Of a stretch of 64,000 nucleotides of DNA, positions 52,819 to 61,263 are shown piece after piece. The notes beneath the pieces were generated by a model. That model was not told the origin of the DNA, did not search any database, and saw nothing but the letters and a program-made list of their open reading frames with translations. The stretch covers positions 248,001-312,000 of the forward strand of contig NZ_MZXW01000053.1 of assembly GCF_004123905.1 (NCBI RefSeq). Direction: 5' to 3'. The number at the start of each line of letters is the position of its first letter. Position 1 is the stretch's first letter. Origin of the DNA: Bradyrhizobium betae (GTDB taxonomy: Bacteria > Pseudomonadota > Alphaproteobacteria > Rhizobiales > Xanthobacteraceae). Position numbers and translations under genes: made by a program.

Positions 52819-54498
52819 ATGCGCATCACCGCAAGATGTTTAGCAACGACGAGCCTGGTCCTGGTGACCGCGGCATTCGCGTCACCGTCATGGGCCGCCG
52901 ATGTGGATGCCACATCGGCCATCGACACCGTCACGGTTTACCCTGACGGCGCCACTGTCACCCGTGTCATTGCACTGGACCTTGCCTCAGGCGACAGCAC
53001 GCTGGTCGCCAGGGATTTTCCGCTCTCGCTCGATCCGTCCTCCCTTCGGGTCGAAGGCGAGGCGGGCGCAAAACTCACCATCGGCACGATCGACGCGCGG
53101 CCGCCACGTGCCGCGCCGCCCGTCAACCTGCCCGAGCTCGACAAGCGCATCGAGGCGCTCAAGGATCAGCGCGCCGATCTGCAAGGCGCGATCGACTCGG
53201 CCACTGCGCGGCGCAAATTCGCGCAGCACTTTGCCGAAGCCTCTCCCGCCGGCCTTGGCGAAAAGGGTGAGGCGAGGCCGATCACCGAATGGCGCACGGC
53301 CTTTGCCGCGGTCGCCGAGGAGATCGCGACCGCCGACACCGCGATCCGCGATGCCGCGCGAAAGCAGCGCGAGATCGACCGCCAGATCGCGCAACTCGAA
53401 GCCGAGCGCTCGGCCAAGCCGCCGAGCAAGCTCGAGGTCCGGATCGACGTTGCCTCGGCCGCCGCGACCAAGGCGACGCTGCGGGTGACCTATGCCGTGC
53501 GCAATGCGCGCTGGCTGCCGCTCTATGACGCCCGGCTCGACACCGGCGCCAAGGATCGCAAGCCGCAGGTCGAATTGGTCCGCCGCGCCGAGGTCACGCA
53601 ATCGACCGGCGAGGATTGGTCGAATGTCACGCTCGGCGTCTCCACGGTGCGCATCGGCCGCGGCGGCAGTGCGCCGGAGCTGAATTCATTGATCGCGCAA
53701 TATTTGCAAGTGCCGAAGCCGCGGGCATTCGGGTCCGCCTCCGATACGGCGATGCCGGCTGCGGCGCCGATGCTGCGAAAGATGGAAGCCGCCGCCTCCG
53801 CTAGTAGATCCGGGGAAGATCTTGCGGAACGCGCCGACGAGCAGCAGGCGGTCGCCGAGATCGGCGATTTCCAGGCCACCTTCAGGATTCCCGGCCGCGT
53901 CAGCCTCGGTGCCGCCGAGGGTGCCAAGAGCCTGCTCATTTCCTCCATGACGGTGACGCCTGACCTCGCCATCCGCGCCGTCCCGGTCGTGGATCCCACC
54001 GCTTACCTCGAGGCGTCGTTCAAGCTCGCCGAGGATACCAATCTGCTGCCCGGCAAGGTCGCGATCTTCCGCGACGGCACGTTCGTCGGCCGCAGCAAAT
54101 TCTCGACTGCCGCGCGGAACGACGCGATCCGGCTCGGCTTCGGCGCCGACGACAAGATCAAGATCGAGCGCACCGTCATCAGGCAGAACGAAGGCACGGC
54201 CGGCGTGATCGTGTCCTCCAAGACCGACGCGCGTTCGTTCCGCACCGTCGTTCGCAACGGTCACGACTTCCCGATCCGCATCGCGATCGAGGATCAACTT
54301 CCGGTCAGCGAAAACGAGGAGATTGGCGTCGAGATGCAGTCCTCGACCACACCGCCCACGACCACGAATCTGCGCGACAAGCGCGGCGTGCTGGAATGGG
54401 CGTTCGACGCAAAACCCGGAGAGATCAAGGAGATCAAGTTCGCCTGGCGCATCCGCTGGCCCAAGGACAAGAGCGTGGTGATCGTGCCGGCGGGTTAG
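52819..54498 (+). CDS. MuiA-family (DUF4139) secreted protein
   Basis: A 559-residue protein with a signal peptide ending W-A-A-D. The N-terminal DUF4140-like domain (D-T-V-T-V-Y-P-D-G-A-T-V-T-R) is followed by a coiled-coil (about 85-200). The DUF4139 beta-rich C-terminal half contains Y-D-A-R-L-D, S-T-G-E-D-W-S-N-V and G-V-L-E-W-A-F. Such proteins are annotated as mucoidy inhibitor A homologues; the mechanism is not established. GGAGGGA precedes the ATG at 52819, so the in-frame upstream extension is not used. Confidence 0.87.
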   Translation: MRITARCLATTSLVLVTAAFASPSWAADVDATSAIDTVTVYPDGATVTRVIALDLASGDSTLVARDFPLSLDPSSLRVEGEAGAKLTIGTIDARPPRAAPPVNLPELDKRIEALKDQRADLQGAIDSATARRKFAQHFAEASPAGLGEKGEARPITEWRTAFAAVAEEIATADTAIRDAARKQREIDRQIAQLEAERSAKPPSKLEVRIDVASAAATKATLRVTYAVRNARWLPLYDARLDTGAKDRKPQVELVRRAEVTQSTGEDWSNVTLGVSTVRIGRGGSAPELNSLIAQYLQVPKPRAFGSASDTAMPAAAPMLRKMEAAASASRSGEDLAERADEQQAVAEIGDFQATFRIPGRVSLGAAEGAKSLLISSMTVTPDLAIRAVPVVDPTAYLEASFKLAEDTNLLPGKVAIFRDGTFVGRSKFSTAARNDAIRLGFGADDKIKIERTVIRQNEGTAGVIVSSKTDARSFRTVVRNGHDFPIRIAIEDQLPVSENEEIGVEMQSSTTPPTTTNLRDKRGVLEWAFDAKPGEIKEIKFAWRIRWPKDKSVVIVPAG

Positions 54499-54518
54499 TT
54501 TGTCAAGAAGGAGGTGCG

Positions 54519-54627
54519 CTCCCTCTCCCGCTTGCGGGAGAGGGAGGGGTGAGGGTTCTTTCCTCTGGGGGATTGTCCCGTTGCGGAGACACCCTCTCCC
54601 CAGCCCTCCCCCGCAAGCGGGGGAGGG
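54519..54627. repeat. Paired GC-rich hairpins between muiA-like gene and hmuV
   Basis: Two hairpins of related sequence: CTCCCTCTCCCGC-TT-GCGGGAGAGGGAG (54519-54546) and CCCTCCCCCGC-AA-GCGGGGGAGGG (54604-54627). The outer parts are also roughly complementary, so the unit is a longer imperfect palindrome. It lies between convergent genes and may act as a bidirectional terminator. Confidence 0.8.
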
Positions 54628-54636
54628 AGCGGACCG

Positions 54637-55434
54637 TCACTGTGGCACCACCGCCCGCATCGATTGCGGCAGCACGTAGGGCACGCCGTCGGCCTCGTGA
54701 ACGACGGCGTCGATCTCGAAAATCTCGCGGATGATCTCGCGCGTGACGATGTCCGCGCGGGGACCGTCGGCGGCGAGCTTGCCGCCGTTCAGCACGACGA
54801 GCCGGTCCGCAAAGCGTATCGCGAGATTGAGGTCGTGCAGGATCGCGATGACGGCCGTGCCATTGGCCGCGCGGCGGCGCGCGGCCTCGACGAGGTCGAT
54901 CTGGTGGCGCAGGTCGAGGCTCGACGTCGGCTCGTCCAGCAGCAGCAATCCCGGTCCATGCTCGGCCTCGCCGCAGGCGAGCTGCACCAGCACGCGGGCG
55001 AAATGGGTGCGTTGCTGCTCGCCGCCGGACAGCGTCGGCAATTTCCGCTCGCGAAAATGCGATAACCCGACCTCATCCAGCGCAGCGTCGACAAGCGAAC
55101 CGGCGTCGCGCGCGTTGCGGTCGCCCGCGCCCATCAGCACGATCTCCTCGACCGTGAACGGGAAGGTGACGTTGATGTGCTGGGACAGCATTGCGCGGCG
55201 CGCAGCGAGCTCGCGTGGTGTGTAGCCGCGGATATCGCGCTGCTTCAGCCGCACCTCGCCTTCGTTCGGTCGGAGATCGCCGGAGAGCAGCCGCAGCAAG
55301 GTCGACTTGCCGGCGCCGTTCGGACCGATGATGGCGACCATCTCGCCGGCTGCAACCGAGAGGCTAACGCCATCGAGCAGCGTCGCGCGACCGGCGCGCT
55401 TGCTGAGGGCTTGCGCCTCGATCACCGCGCTCAT
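54637..55434 (-). CDS. hmuV: Haem ABC transporter ATP-binding protein
   Basis: The ATPase of the haem importer, 265 residues. Walker A is G-P-N-G-A-G-K-S-T, the signature L-S-G-G-E-Q-Q-R-T-H-F-A-R-V-L, and Walker B L-L-L-L-D-E-P-T-S-S-L-D. The T-H-F-A-R-V-L variant after the signature is characteristic of HmuV. The start overlaps the hmuU stop by four bases (ATGA). It is the last gene of hmuP-T-U-V. Confidence 0.95.
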   Translation of the reverse strand: MSAVIEAQALSKRAGRATLLDGVSLSVAAGEMVAIIGPNGAGKSTLLRLLSGDLRPNEGEVRLKQRDIRGYTPRELAARRAMLSQHINVTFPFTVEEIVLMGAGDRNARDAGSLVDAALDEVGLSHFRERKLPTLSGGEQQRTHFARVLVQLACGEAEHGPGLLLLDEPTSSLDLRHQIDLVEAARRRAANGTAVIAILHDLNLAIRFADRLVVLNGGKLAADGPRADIVTREIIREIFEIDAVVHEADGVPYVLPQSMRAVVPQ

Positions 55435-56525
55435 AGCGAGCCGAGCCCGCGCTGTCGCAGCAAAATCCCCAAAAAGACCGGGGCGCCGACCGCGGCGGTC
55501 AAGATACCGATCGGCATTTCTGCCGGCGCCACGATGGTGCGCGCCAGCGTATCGGCGCCGACCATCAGGATCGCGCCTGACAGCACCGAGGCCGGCAGCA
55601 GCAGGCGATGCGCGGGGCCGATGACGAGGCGCAAGAGATGCGGCACGACGATGCCGACGAAACCGATGACGCCGCTGATCGACACCGCAACGCCGGTCAT
55701 GGCGGAGACCATGACGATCGAGATCCGCTTGAGACGCTCGACATCGACACCGCCGTGAAAGGCGTCGGCCTCGCCAAGCACCAGCAAATCGAGGCCGCGC
55801 GCAATGTACACACAGGCGCCAAGCCCGATGACGAGGATCGGCGCCAGCACGGCAGCCTTGGTCCAGGTCGCGCCGCTCATCGAGCCCAGCAGCCAGAACG
55901 TGATGTCGCGGAGCTGGCGGTCGTCGGCGATGAACACCAGAAGCCCGACGCCGGCATTGGTAATGGCGGTGATGGCGACGCCGGCGAGCAGGAAGATCGC
56001 GATCGAGGTCCGCCCGGCGCGGCTGGAGATGCCATAGAGGAGGGCGGTCGTGGCCAGCGATCCCGCGAAGGCCGCGAGCGGCAGCAGCTCGGTCTGGAGA
56101 AAGCGCAGCGTCTCGCCGAAGCGTGAATCGGTGAAGACAATCGCGCTTGCCGCCGCCAGCGCGCCGCCGCTGGAGACGCCGACCAGCGCGGGATCGGCGA
56201 GCGGATTGCGAAACAGGCCCTGCATGATCGCGCCGGCCGCGGCGAGCAGGCCGCCCACCATCGCGGTCGCCGCGATCCGGGGAATGCGGATCGACCACAG
56301 CACGAGCTGGTCGCGCGCCGTCATGGCATCGGCGGTGGTGTTGCCGGTGAATCCGAGCGCGGCGGGCAAACGGGAGAGGGGAATGCCGGCTGCGCCGACC
56401 GTCAGCGCAATGATGGCGGTGACAACCAGCACTGCGAGCAGAAAGGGAATCGCAATCGACGTAAACCGCCGTCCCGCGCCCGCTCGTCGCGGGCTCTGCG
56501 CATCCGTCCCGGCCGCCACATTCAT
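55431..56525 (-). CDS. hmuU: Haem ABC transporter permease
   Basis: A FecCD-family permease of 364 residues with about ten membrane helices. Conserved parts include R-I-P-R-I-A-A-T-A-M-V-G-G, G-L-F-R-N-P-L-A-D-P-A-L-V-G-V-S-S-G-G-A-L and G-F-V-G-I-V-V-P-H. The ATG at 56523-56525 overlaps the hmuT stop (ATGA), which argues for coupled translation; a start three codons earlier is also possible. It moves haem from HmuT through the inner membrane. Confidence 0.94.
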   Translation of the reverse strand: MNVAAGTDAQSPRRAGAGRRFTSIAIPFLLAVLVVTAIIALTVGAAGIPLSRLPAALGFTGNTTADAMTARDQLVLWSIRIPRIAATAMVGGLLAAAGAIMQGLFRNPLADPALVGVSSGGALAAASAIVFTDSRFGETLRFLQTELLPLAAFAGSLATTALLYGISSRAGRTSIAIFLLAGVAITAITNAGVGLLVFIADDRQLRDITFWLLGSMSGATWTKAAVLAPILVIGLGACVYIARGLDLLVLGEADAFHGGVDVERLKRISIVMVSAMTGVAVSISGVIGFVGIVVPHLLRLVIGPAHRLLLPASVLSGAILMVGADTLARTIVAPAEMPIGILTAAVGAPVFLGILLRQRGLGSL

Positions 56526-57472
56526 TGCCGGCAATTCGTTGCTGACAGAGCCGATTTGAACGCGCCGCCATCGGCCAACGCCGGATAAAGCTTGACGGAG
56601 AGATCACGCGCCGCCGCTGCCGTGCGCGGACCGAAGCCGAGCAGATAGAGCCCGTCCATCGTGATAAAACTCTTGTTGGCCGCGACCGGCGTCAGCGCAA
56701 AGCCGGGATGGGTGTAGACCGCGTCGGCCTGGAGCGATTCCTTGCCGCGCTCGATCGACAGCACGACATCGGGTTTTGCGGCCACGATCGCCTCGTCGCC
56801 GATGATCTTGTAGCCGTCGTAATCCTCGACCGCATTGGCCGCGCCGGCGAGCTGGATGATCTCGTCCGCAGCGGTCTTGTGGCCGGCGACCATCGCGCGC
56901 CCGTTCTGGAGCGACATCACGAACATCACGCGCACCGGCTTCGTCACCTTGGTGCGGAGGGCGCGGAGCTGCGCAAGATCCGCACTCACGGCGGTGCTCA
57001 GACACTCGGCGCGCGCATCGACGCCCATGGCATGGCCGACCAGCTTGATCTTCTCGATCAGGCCGTCCTCGGAGAAGGTTTCGGGCACCAGCACCAGCGG
57101 CACCTTCGCCGTCTCCAGCAGGTCCATGGTCTCGCGCGGGCCCGACCCCTGGATCGCCAGGATCAGCGTCGGGTTGAGGCCGAGCACGCCCTCGGCGGAA
57201 ATCTGGCGCATATAGCCGACATTGGGTTTGTCGTGCAGCGCCGCTGCCGGATAAAGACTCGTGGTGTCGACGCCGACGAGCCGGCTCTCCAGCCCGAGCG
57301 CATAGAGGATCTCGGTGATGGCACCGCCGATCGAGACCGTGCGGGCGAAATCGGCAACAGTGACGTCGCGATTGCGCGCGTCATGCACGGTGATACCGGC
57401 AGCGTGCGCGGGAGACACAAGCGCGATCGTGCCGGAGATCAGGAGCTGTGTGAGGGTGCGACAAAATGTCAT
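56522..57472 (-). CDS. hmuT: Haem-binding periplasmic protein
   Basis: A 316-residue class III binding protein. The signal peptide ends P-A-H-A-A. Features of the haem-binding group are V-S-I-G-G-A-I-T-E-I-L-Y-A-L-G, V-G-V-D-T-T-S-L-Y-P and the V-G-Y-M-R-Q-I-S-A-E-G segment carrying a likely axial Tyr. It follows hmuP with 6 bases between and overlaps hmuU. Confidence 0.94.
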   Translation of the reverse strand: MTFCRTLTQLLISGTIALVSPAHAAGITVHDARNRDVTVADFARTVSIGGAITEILYALGLESRLVGVDTTSLYPAAALHDKPNVGYMRQISAEGVLGLNPTLILAIQGSGPRETMDLLETAKVPLVLVPETFSEDGLIEKIKLVGHAMGVDARAECLSTAVSADLAQLRALRTKVTKPVRVMFVMSLQNGRAMVAGHKTAADEIIQLAGAANAVEDYDGYKIIGDEAIVAAKPDVVLSIERGKESLQADAVYTHPGFALTPVAANKSFITMDGLYLLGFGPRTAAAARDLSVKLYPALADGGAFKSALSATNCRQ

Positions 57473-57478
57473 GACGGG

Positions 57479-57685
57479 TTACTTGGTCAGGATCAGCTTG
57501 TTCTGCGAGGTGAGGCGAAGGCGATAGCTGTCCTCGCCATGCGCGATGATGATCTCGCGCTCGGCCGCAAACAGCTCGCGGCTGTCGATCCGGCTCCCGC
57601 GCACGGTGAGCGTTCTCGTTGTTGCAGAAGGGCTTTGTGTCGGCCCGGCGGCATCGCCGTGGTTGTCTCCGGATGCTGCTGACAT
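57479..57685 (-). CDS. hmuP: HemP/HmuP family haem-uptake regulator
   Basis: A 68-residue protein. The C-terminal ~45 residues are the HemP domain: R-T-L-T-V-R-G-S-R-I-D-S-R-E-L-F, then L-R-L-T-S-Q-N-K-L-I-L-T-K at the very end. In Bradyrhizobium japonicum HmuP acts with Irr as a co-activator of hmuR (published work; homology inferred here). It is the first gene of the hmuPTUV operon and is divergent from hmuR. The ATG at 57683-57685 is preferred to a longer frame that runs into the promoter region. Confidence 0.88.
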   Translation of the reverse strand: MSAASGDNHGDAAGPTQSPSATTRTLTVRGSRIDSRELFAAEREIIIAHGEDSYRLRLTSQNKLILTK

Positions 57686-57716
57686 TGTTGGTGTGATGCG
57701 CTTTCGAAATTTCAGA

Positions 57717-57740
57717 TGCTGCCTGTTTGTACAGGCGGCA
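57717..57740. promoter_or_regulatory. Hairpin upstream of hmuP
   Basis: TGCTGCCTGT-TTGT-ACAGGCGGCA forms a 10-pair stem (one G-U) 32 bases before the hmuP start. It could be in the hmuP 5' leader or an operator. Confidence 0.5.
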
Positions 57741-57764
57741 TCAGGCGCATTCCAACGGCGGCAA

Positions 57765-57781
57765 TTTACAATCGATATAAA
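57765..57781. promoter_or_regulatory. Candidate iron-control element in the hmuP-hmuR intergenic region
   Basis: The 17-base sequence TTTACAATCGATATAAA matches the Irr-binding iron control element TTTAGAA-N3-TTCTAAA, as I recall it, at 11 of 14 fixed positions and has the same dyad shape. It lies between the divergent hmuP and hmuR genes. Further inverted repeats lie nearby (TTGCCA...TGGCAA, 57813-57836). Function is inferred, not shown. Confidence 0.5.
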
Positions 57782-57932
57782 CTGCAACCTGATGACATTG
57801 ACCGCCCGAGTGTTGCCACGTAACCAATTATGGCAATGCGGCCGGGGAGTCCGCACCAGAAAATAGCCAGCCAGTCGCTCGCCTCGTGCGGCGCACGCCA
57901 GCCAAATTAAGATAGATGATTGGGTTGGGGTT

Positions 57933-60278
57933 ATGGCTGACGGGGCTAGGTATTCGCGCGCCTTGATTTTGGGCGCGTCGGTGGTTTCGATCGCGGCATT
58001 GGCGACGGAAAGCAGTTTTGCGCAGACGATTCAGCCACAGGCTGAAGGTGTGTCCTCGGAACGGCCGAAGCAGGCCAAGCGCAAGCCGGCCAAGCCGCAA
58101 GTTGCGCAGCAGGCAACGCCCGACGCCATGAACGCCCGCGCCCAGGCCGGCACGGCGTCCGTTCAAACGCTCGACACGATCACGGTCGCTGCAACGAAGA
58201 CCAAGGAGCGCGCGATCGACGCGCTCGCGCCGGTCAGCTCGATTTCACTCGAGCAGATCCAGGGGCTTCAGCCCAACCGGCTGTCGGGCATCTTCTATGC
58301 CGTGCCCGGCGTGTCGTTCCAGGAGCGCGGCGACGATCCCGCGACCGTCATCAACGTCCGCGGCCTGCAGGATTTCGGCCGCGTCGCGGTCGTCGTCGAC
58401 GGCGCACGGCAGAACTATCAGCGCACTGGCCACAACGCCAACGGCTCCTTCTTCCTCGATCCTGAATTGATCGGCGGCGTCGACGTGGTGCGCGGACCTA
58501 CCGCCAACATCTACGGCTCCGGCGCGATCGGCGGCCTGGTCTCGTTCCGCACCAAGGACATCAACGACGTGCTGCGTCCCGGCGAGCGTTGGGGCGTCGA
58601 TCTCTCCGGTACCTACGGCTCCAACAACAATCGCGGCCTCGGCTCGGTCTTCGGCGGCGTCCGCGCCACGCCCGATGTCGATGTCTTCGGCGGCGCGGTC
58701 TACCGCACGCAGGGCAACTACAAGGACGGCAACGGCACCGAGATCGGCAACACCAACAACCAGGTCGAGGCCGGGCTGTTGAAGCTCACGGTGCGCCCCG
58801 CCCTCGGTCACGAGGTCAAGTTCGGCGCCACCTTCCAGGACTATCAATACACGATCGGGCAGATGAACACCGGTCCGGTGGCGACCGCGGCGCAGCGCGC
58901 GCTCTATCAGGGCTCGTCGGTGTATGCGTCCGACACCAAGAACTACACCGGCACGGTCACCTGGAACTATTCGCTGCCGAGCGACAATCTGTTCGACTCG
59001 CACGTGTCGGTCTATGGCAACCGCACCGACAACGACCAGACCAAGACCTATCACTACTCGACCTCGGGCGCGGCCTATTGCGGCGCAGGCAATGTCGGCA
59101 ACAACATCTCCGGCTGCGTCGGCGACAAGCGCAGCTATTCGCTCGACACGTTTGGCATCGACGCCAACAACACCACGCGCTTCAACGTCGGCGACTGGCG
59201 CAATGCCGTCACCTACGGCTTCGACGCGTTCCAGGACGACGTGATCACGACCGACAGCCGCGGCAACTCCAACATCACCACGCCGAGCGGCATCCGCACC
59301 GTGTCGGGCGGTTTCATCCAGCTGAAGCAGAATTACGGCACCTGGTTCGAGGCTGTGAGCGCGATCCGTTACGACCGCTACAATCTGCAATCGGGCAGCA
59401 CCAACACCGGCGGCGACCGCTTCTCGCCGAAGATCACCCTCGGCGTCACACCGGTCGCGGGCTTCCAGCCCTATGTCAGCTACGCCGAAGGCTATCGTGC
59501 GCCCTCGATCACCGAGACGGTGATCTCCGGCGCGCATGCGACCGGCGGCGGTCCGGCCTTCTTCGTCTGCCCCGACGGCACGTCCGGCCTGTTCTGCTTC
59601 CTGCCCAACCCGAACCTTCGCCCTGAAGTCGGCAAGAACAAGGAAGTCGGCTTCAACCTGAAATACGACAACATCTTCTCGGCCTCCGACTCGTTCCGCG
59701 GCAAGATCAATCTGTTCCGCAACGACGTCTCCGACTACATCGACCTCGTGGCATCGACGCCGGTCCCGACCGGGTTCGGCTCGTTCAGCCAGTTCTACCA
59801 GTACCAGAACATCGCCAATGCCCGCATCGAGGGCTTTGAGGCGGAGACGATGTACGATGCCGGCGACTGGTTCGTCGGCGTCGCCGGGCATTACATCAAG
59901 GGCAAGAACGTCCAGACCAATATCGGGCTCGCGACCATCACCCCGACCAAGGTCGTCACGACAGGCGGTGTCCGCCTGCTTGATCGCACCCTGATCCTGT
60001 CGGCGCAGTGGGCGTCATACGGTCCGAACAACGATGTGCCCGCCGGCTATGTGCCTTCGACCGGCTACGACCTGATCAACATGTACCTGACTTACAACGC
60101 GACCAAGGACATCGTGTTCTCGGCCTCGATCGACAATCTCCTGAACCAGTACTACCGGCCTTACGCGATTCCGGGCAGCTCGACCGACGGCACCACGCAG
60201 AACGACGTGCTGTGGACGAGCCCGGGTCCGGGCCGGGTCTACAAGGCGGGCCTGAAGATTCACTTTGGAGGTGCGTAA
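57933..60278 (+). CDS. hmuR: TonB-dependent outer-membrane haem receptor
   Basis: Imports haem across the outer membrane, 781 residues. After the signal peptide (to about residue 30) comes a Lys/Pro/Gln-rich stretch, then the TonB box D-T-I-T-V-A-A at 81-87. The plug domain has V-I-N-V-R-G-L-Q and V-V-R-G-P-T-A-N-I-Y-G-S-G-A-I-G-G. The beta-barrel carries the haem-receptor signature: Y-R-A-P at 521-524, a His at 535 and N-P-N-L at 559-562. The C-terminus ends in an aromatic-containing beta strand (K-I-H-F-G-G-A). It is divergent from hmuPTUV. Confidence 0.95.
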   Translation: MADGARYSRALILGASVVSIAALATESSFAQTIQPQAEGVSSERPKQAKRKPAKPQVAQQATPDAMNARAQAGTASVQTLDTITVAATKTKERAIDALAPVSSISLEQIQGLQPNRLSGIFYAVPGVSFQERGDDPATVINVRGLQDFGRVAVVVDGARQNYQRTGHNANGSFFLDPELIGGVDVVRGPTANIYGSGAIGGLVSFRTKDINDVLRPGERWGVDLSGTYGSNNNRGLGSVFGGVRATPDVDVFGGAVYRTQGNYKDGNGTEIGNTNNQVEAGLLKLTVRPALGHEVKFGATFQDYQYTIGQMNTGPVATAAQRALYQGSSVYASDTKNYTGTVTWNYSLPSDNLFDSHVSVYGNRTDNDQTKTYHYSTSGAAYCGAGNVGNNISGCVGDKRSYSLDTFGIDANNTTRFNVGDWRNAVTYGFDAFQDDVITTDSRGNSNITTPSGIRTVSGGFIQLKQNYGTWFEAVSAIRYDRYNLQSGSTNTGGDRFSPKITLGVTPVAGFQPYVSYAEGYRAPSITETVISGAHATGGGPAFFVCPDGTSGLFCFLPNPNLRPEVGKNKEVGFNLKYDNIFSASDSFRGKINLFRNDVSDYIDLVASTPVPTGFGSFSQFYQYQNIANARIEGFEAETMYDAGDWFVGVAGHYIKGKNVQTNIGLATITPTKVVTTGGVRLLDRTLILSAQWASYGPNNDVPAGYVPSTGYDLINMYLTYNATKDIVFSASIDNLLNQYYRPYAIPGSSTDGTTQNDVLWTSPGPGRVYKAGLKIHFGGA

Positions 60279-60311
60279 GCCCTAGGCGCCGCAACACCAG
60301 CAATCCCGCCG

Positions 60312-60357
60312 GGCCGCGCTGATGCTCCAGCGCGGCCTCGGTGCGTTTTCGTTTTGA
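60312..60357 (+). terminator. Terminator after hmuR
   Basis: GGCCGCGCT-GATGCTCC-AGCGCGGCC is a perfect 9-bp stem, followed by TCGGTGCGTTTTCGTTTT. It ends just before the next gene, so hmuR and the genes downstream may be only partly co-transcribed. Confidence 0.75.
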
Positions 60358-60375
60358 TCAGAAGGAGAGACTCTT

Positions 60376-60708
60376 ATGTTCATCGCCATGAATCGTTTCC
60401 AGGTGAAGAAGGGCGCGGAGACCGCGTTCGAAACCGTCTGGGCGACCCGTGAATCCTATCTCGGCACCATGCCGGGCTTCGTCGAGTTTCATCTGTTGAA
60501 GGGCCCGGAGGCCGAGGACCACACGCTCTATTCGTCGCACACGCTTTGGGCCGACAAAGCGGCGTTCGAGGCGTGGACGCGCTCGGACCAATTCCGTCGT
60601 GCCCATGCCCGCGCCGACAATCCGACCGGCGAGAGCCTCTATCTCGGCCACCCCAAGTTCGAGGGCTTTGAGGTGATCCAGAGCGAGCGCAAGGCCGCGG
60701 CCGCCTGA
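60376..60708 (+). CDS. IsdG-type haem-degrading monooxygenase (HmuQ/HmuD-like)
   Basis: A 110-residue protein of the dimeric alpha-beta-barrel fold. The N-terminal F-I-A-M-N-R-F-Q-V-K-K-G and the W-A-D-K-A-A-F-E-A-W-T-R-S-D-Q-F-R-R-A-H segment match the IsdG-like proteins HmuQ and HmuD of Bradyrhizobium japonicum, which open haem and release iron (established for those). The His near the end of that segment is the expected proximal ligand. I cannot decide between HmuQ and HmuD. AAGGAGAG precedes the ATG. It starts a run of five closely spaced genes. Confidence 0.85.
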   Translation: MFIAMNRFQVKKGAETAFETVWATRESYLGTMPGFVEFHLLKGPEAEDHTLYSSHTLWADKAAFEAWTRSDQFRRAHARADNPTGESLYLGHPKFEGFEVIQSERKAAAA

Positions 60709-60732
60709 GGCGGCGTCGATAAGGAGCTGGAC

Positions 60733-61239
60733 ATGCTGAGCACCGATCTCAAGGCGTATATGGCCGACAATCCCGGCGTGGTGATCGAGGACGTTGCGCG
60801 TGAGCGCAAGGTCACCCCGCGCGCGGTGATCGAGGCGCTGCCGTCGTCCATGGTGCGGATTGGAGGCGGCGAGCATTTCGCCGCCGCCATGCAGGACATC
60901 GCGCAATGGGGCGAGGTCACGCTGATCGTCCACACCGACGATGCGATCTTCGAGTTCACCGGTCCCATTCCCGCGGGCGAGATCGGCCGCGGCTATTTCA
61001 ACCTAATGCAGCCGAAGGGATTGCACGGCCATCTCCGCCACGAGCGCTGTGCGGCTGTCGCTTTCGTCGAGCGTCCCTTCATGGGCAAAAGCTCGGCGTT
61101 CATCGCCTTCGTCAATGCCGATGGCGGCATCATGTTCAAGGTGTTCGTCGGCCGCGATGAGACCCGGGCGCTGCGCAGCGATCAGCTGGTGCGGTTCCGG
61201 CAGCTTGCGGAGCGGATCGCGGCCTCGGTCGTGGCGTAG
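60733..61239 (+). CDS. hutX: HutX-type cytosolic haem carrier
   Basis: A 168-residue protein of the HutX/HuvX family, thought to bind haem after import. Typical segments are M-A-D-N-P-G-V-V-I-E-D-V-A-R, F-A-A-A-M-Q-D-I-A-Q-W-G-E-V-T-L-I-V-H-T and the A-F-V-E-R-P-F-M-G-K-S-S-A-F-I-A-F motif. It follows the IsdG-type gene after 24 bases with AAGGAG before the ATG. In this operon it probably hands haem to the degrading enzyme (inference). Confidence 0.9.
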   Translation: MLSTDLKAYMADNPGVVIEDVARERKVTPRAVIEALPSSMVRIGGGEHFAAAMQDIAQWGEVTLIVHTDDAIFEFTGPIPAGEIGRGYFNLMQPKGLHGHLRHERCAAVAFVERPFMGKSSAFIAFVNADGGIMFKVFVGRDETRALRSDQLVRFRQLAERIAASVVA

Positions 61240-61263
61240 CCTACTTTCTGTCGGGAGATCAGG

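Noticed and set aside
54637..56607. A 656-residue continuous frame covering hmuV plus the region of hmuU
   Set aside because: Only the last 265 residues are real HmuV; the upstream part is the wrong frame of hmuU, which is clearly coded in another frame with an ATGA overlap.
57700..57716. TTTCGAAATTTCAGA as an alternative iron-control element
   Set aside because: The dyad spacing is wrong (two bases between GAA and TTC) and the outer TTTA/TAAA is incomplete; 57765-57781 fits better.
58245..59891. Long open frame on the minus strand opposite hmuR
   Set aside because: Val/Asp/Arg-rich composition without motifs; hmuR has a TonB box, plug and FRAP/NPNL-type signature.
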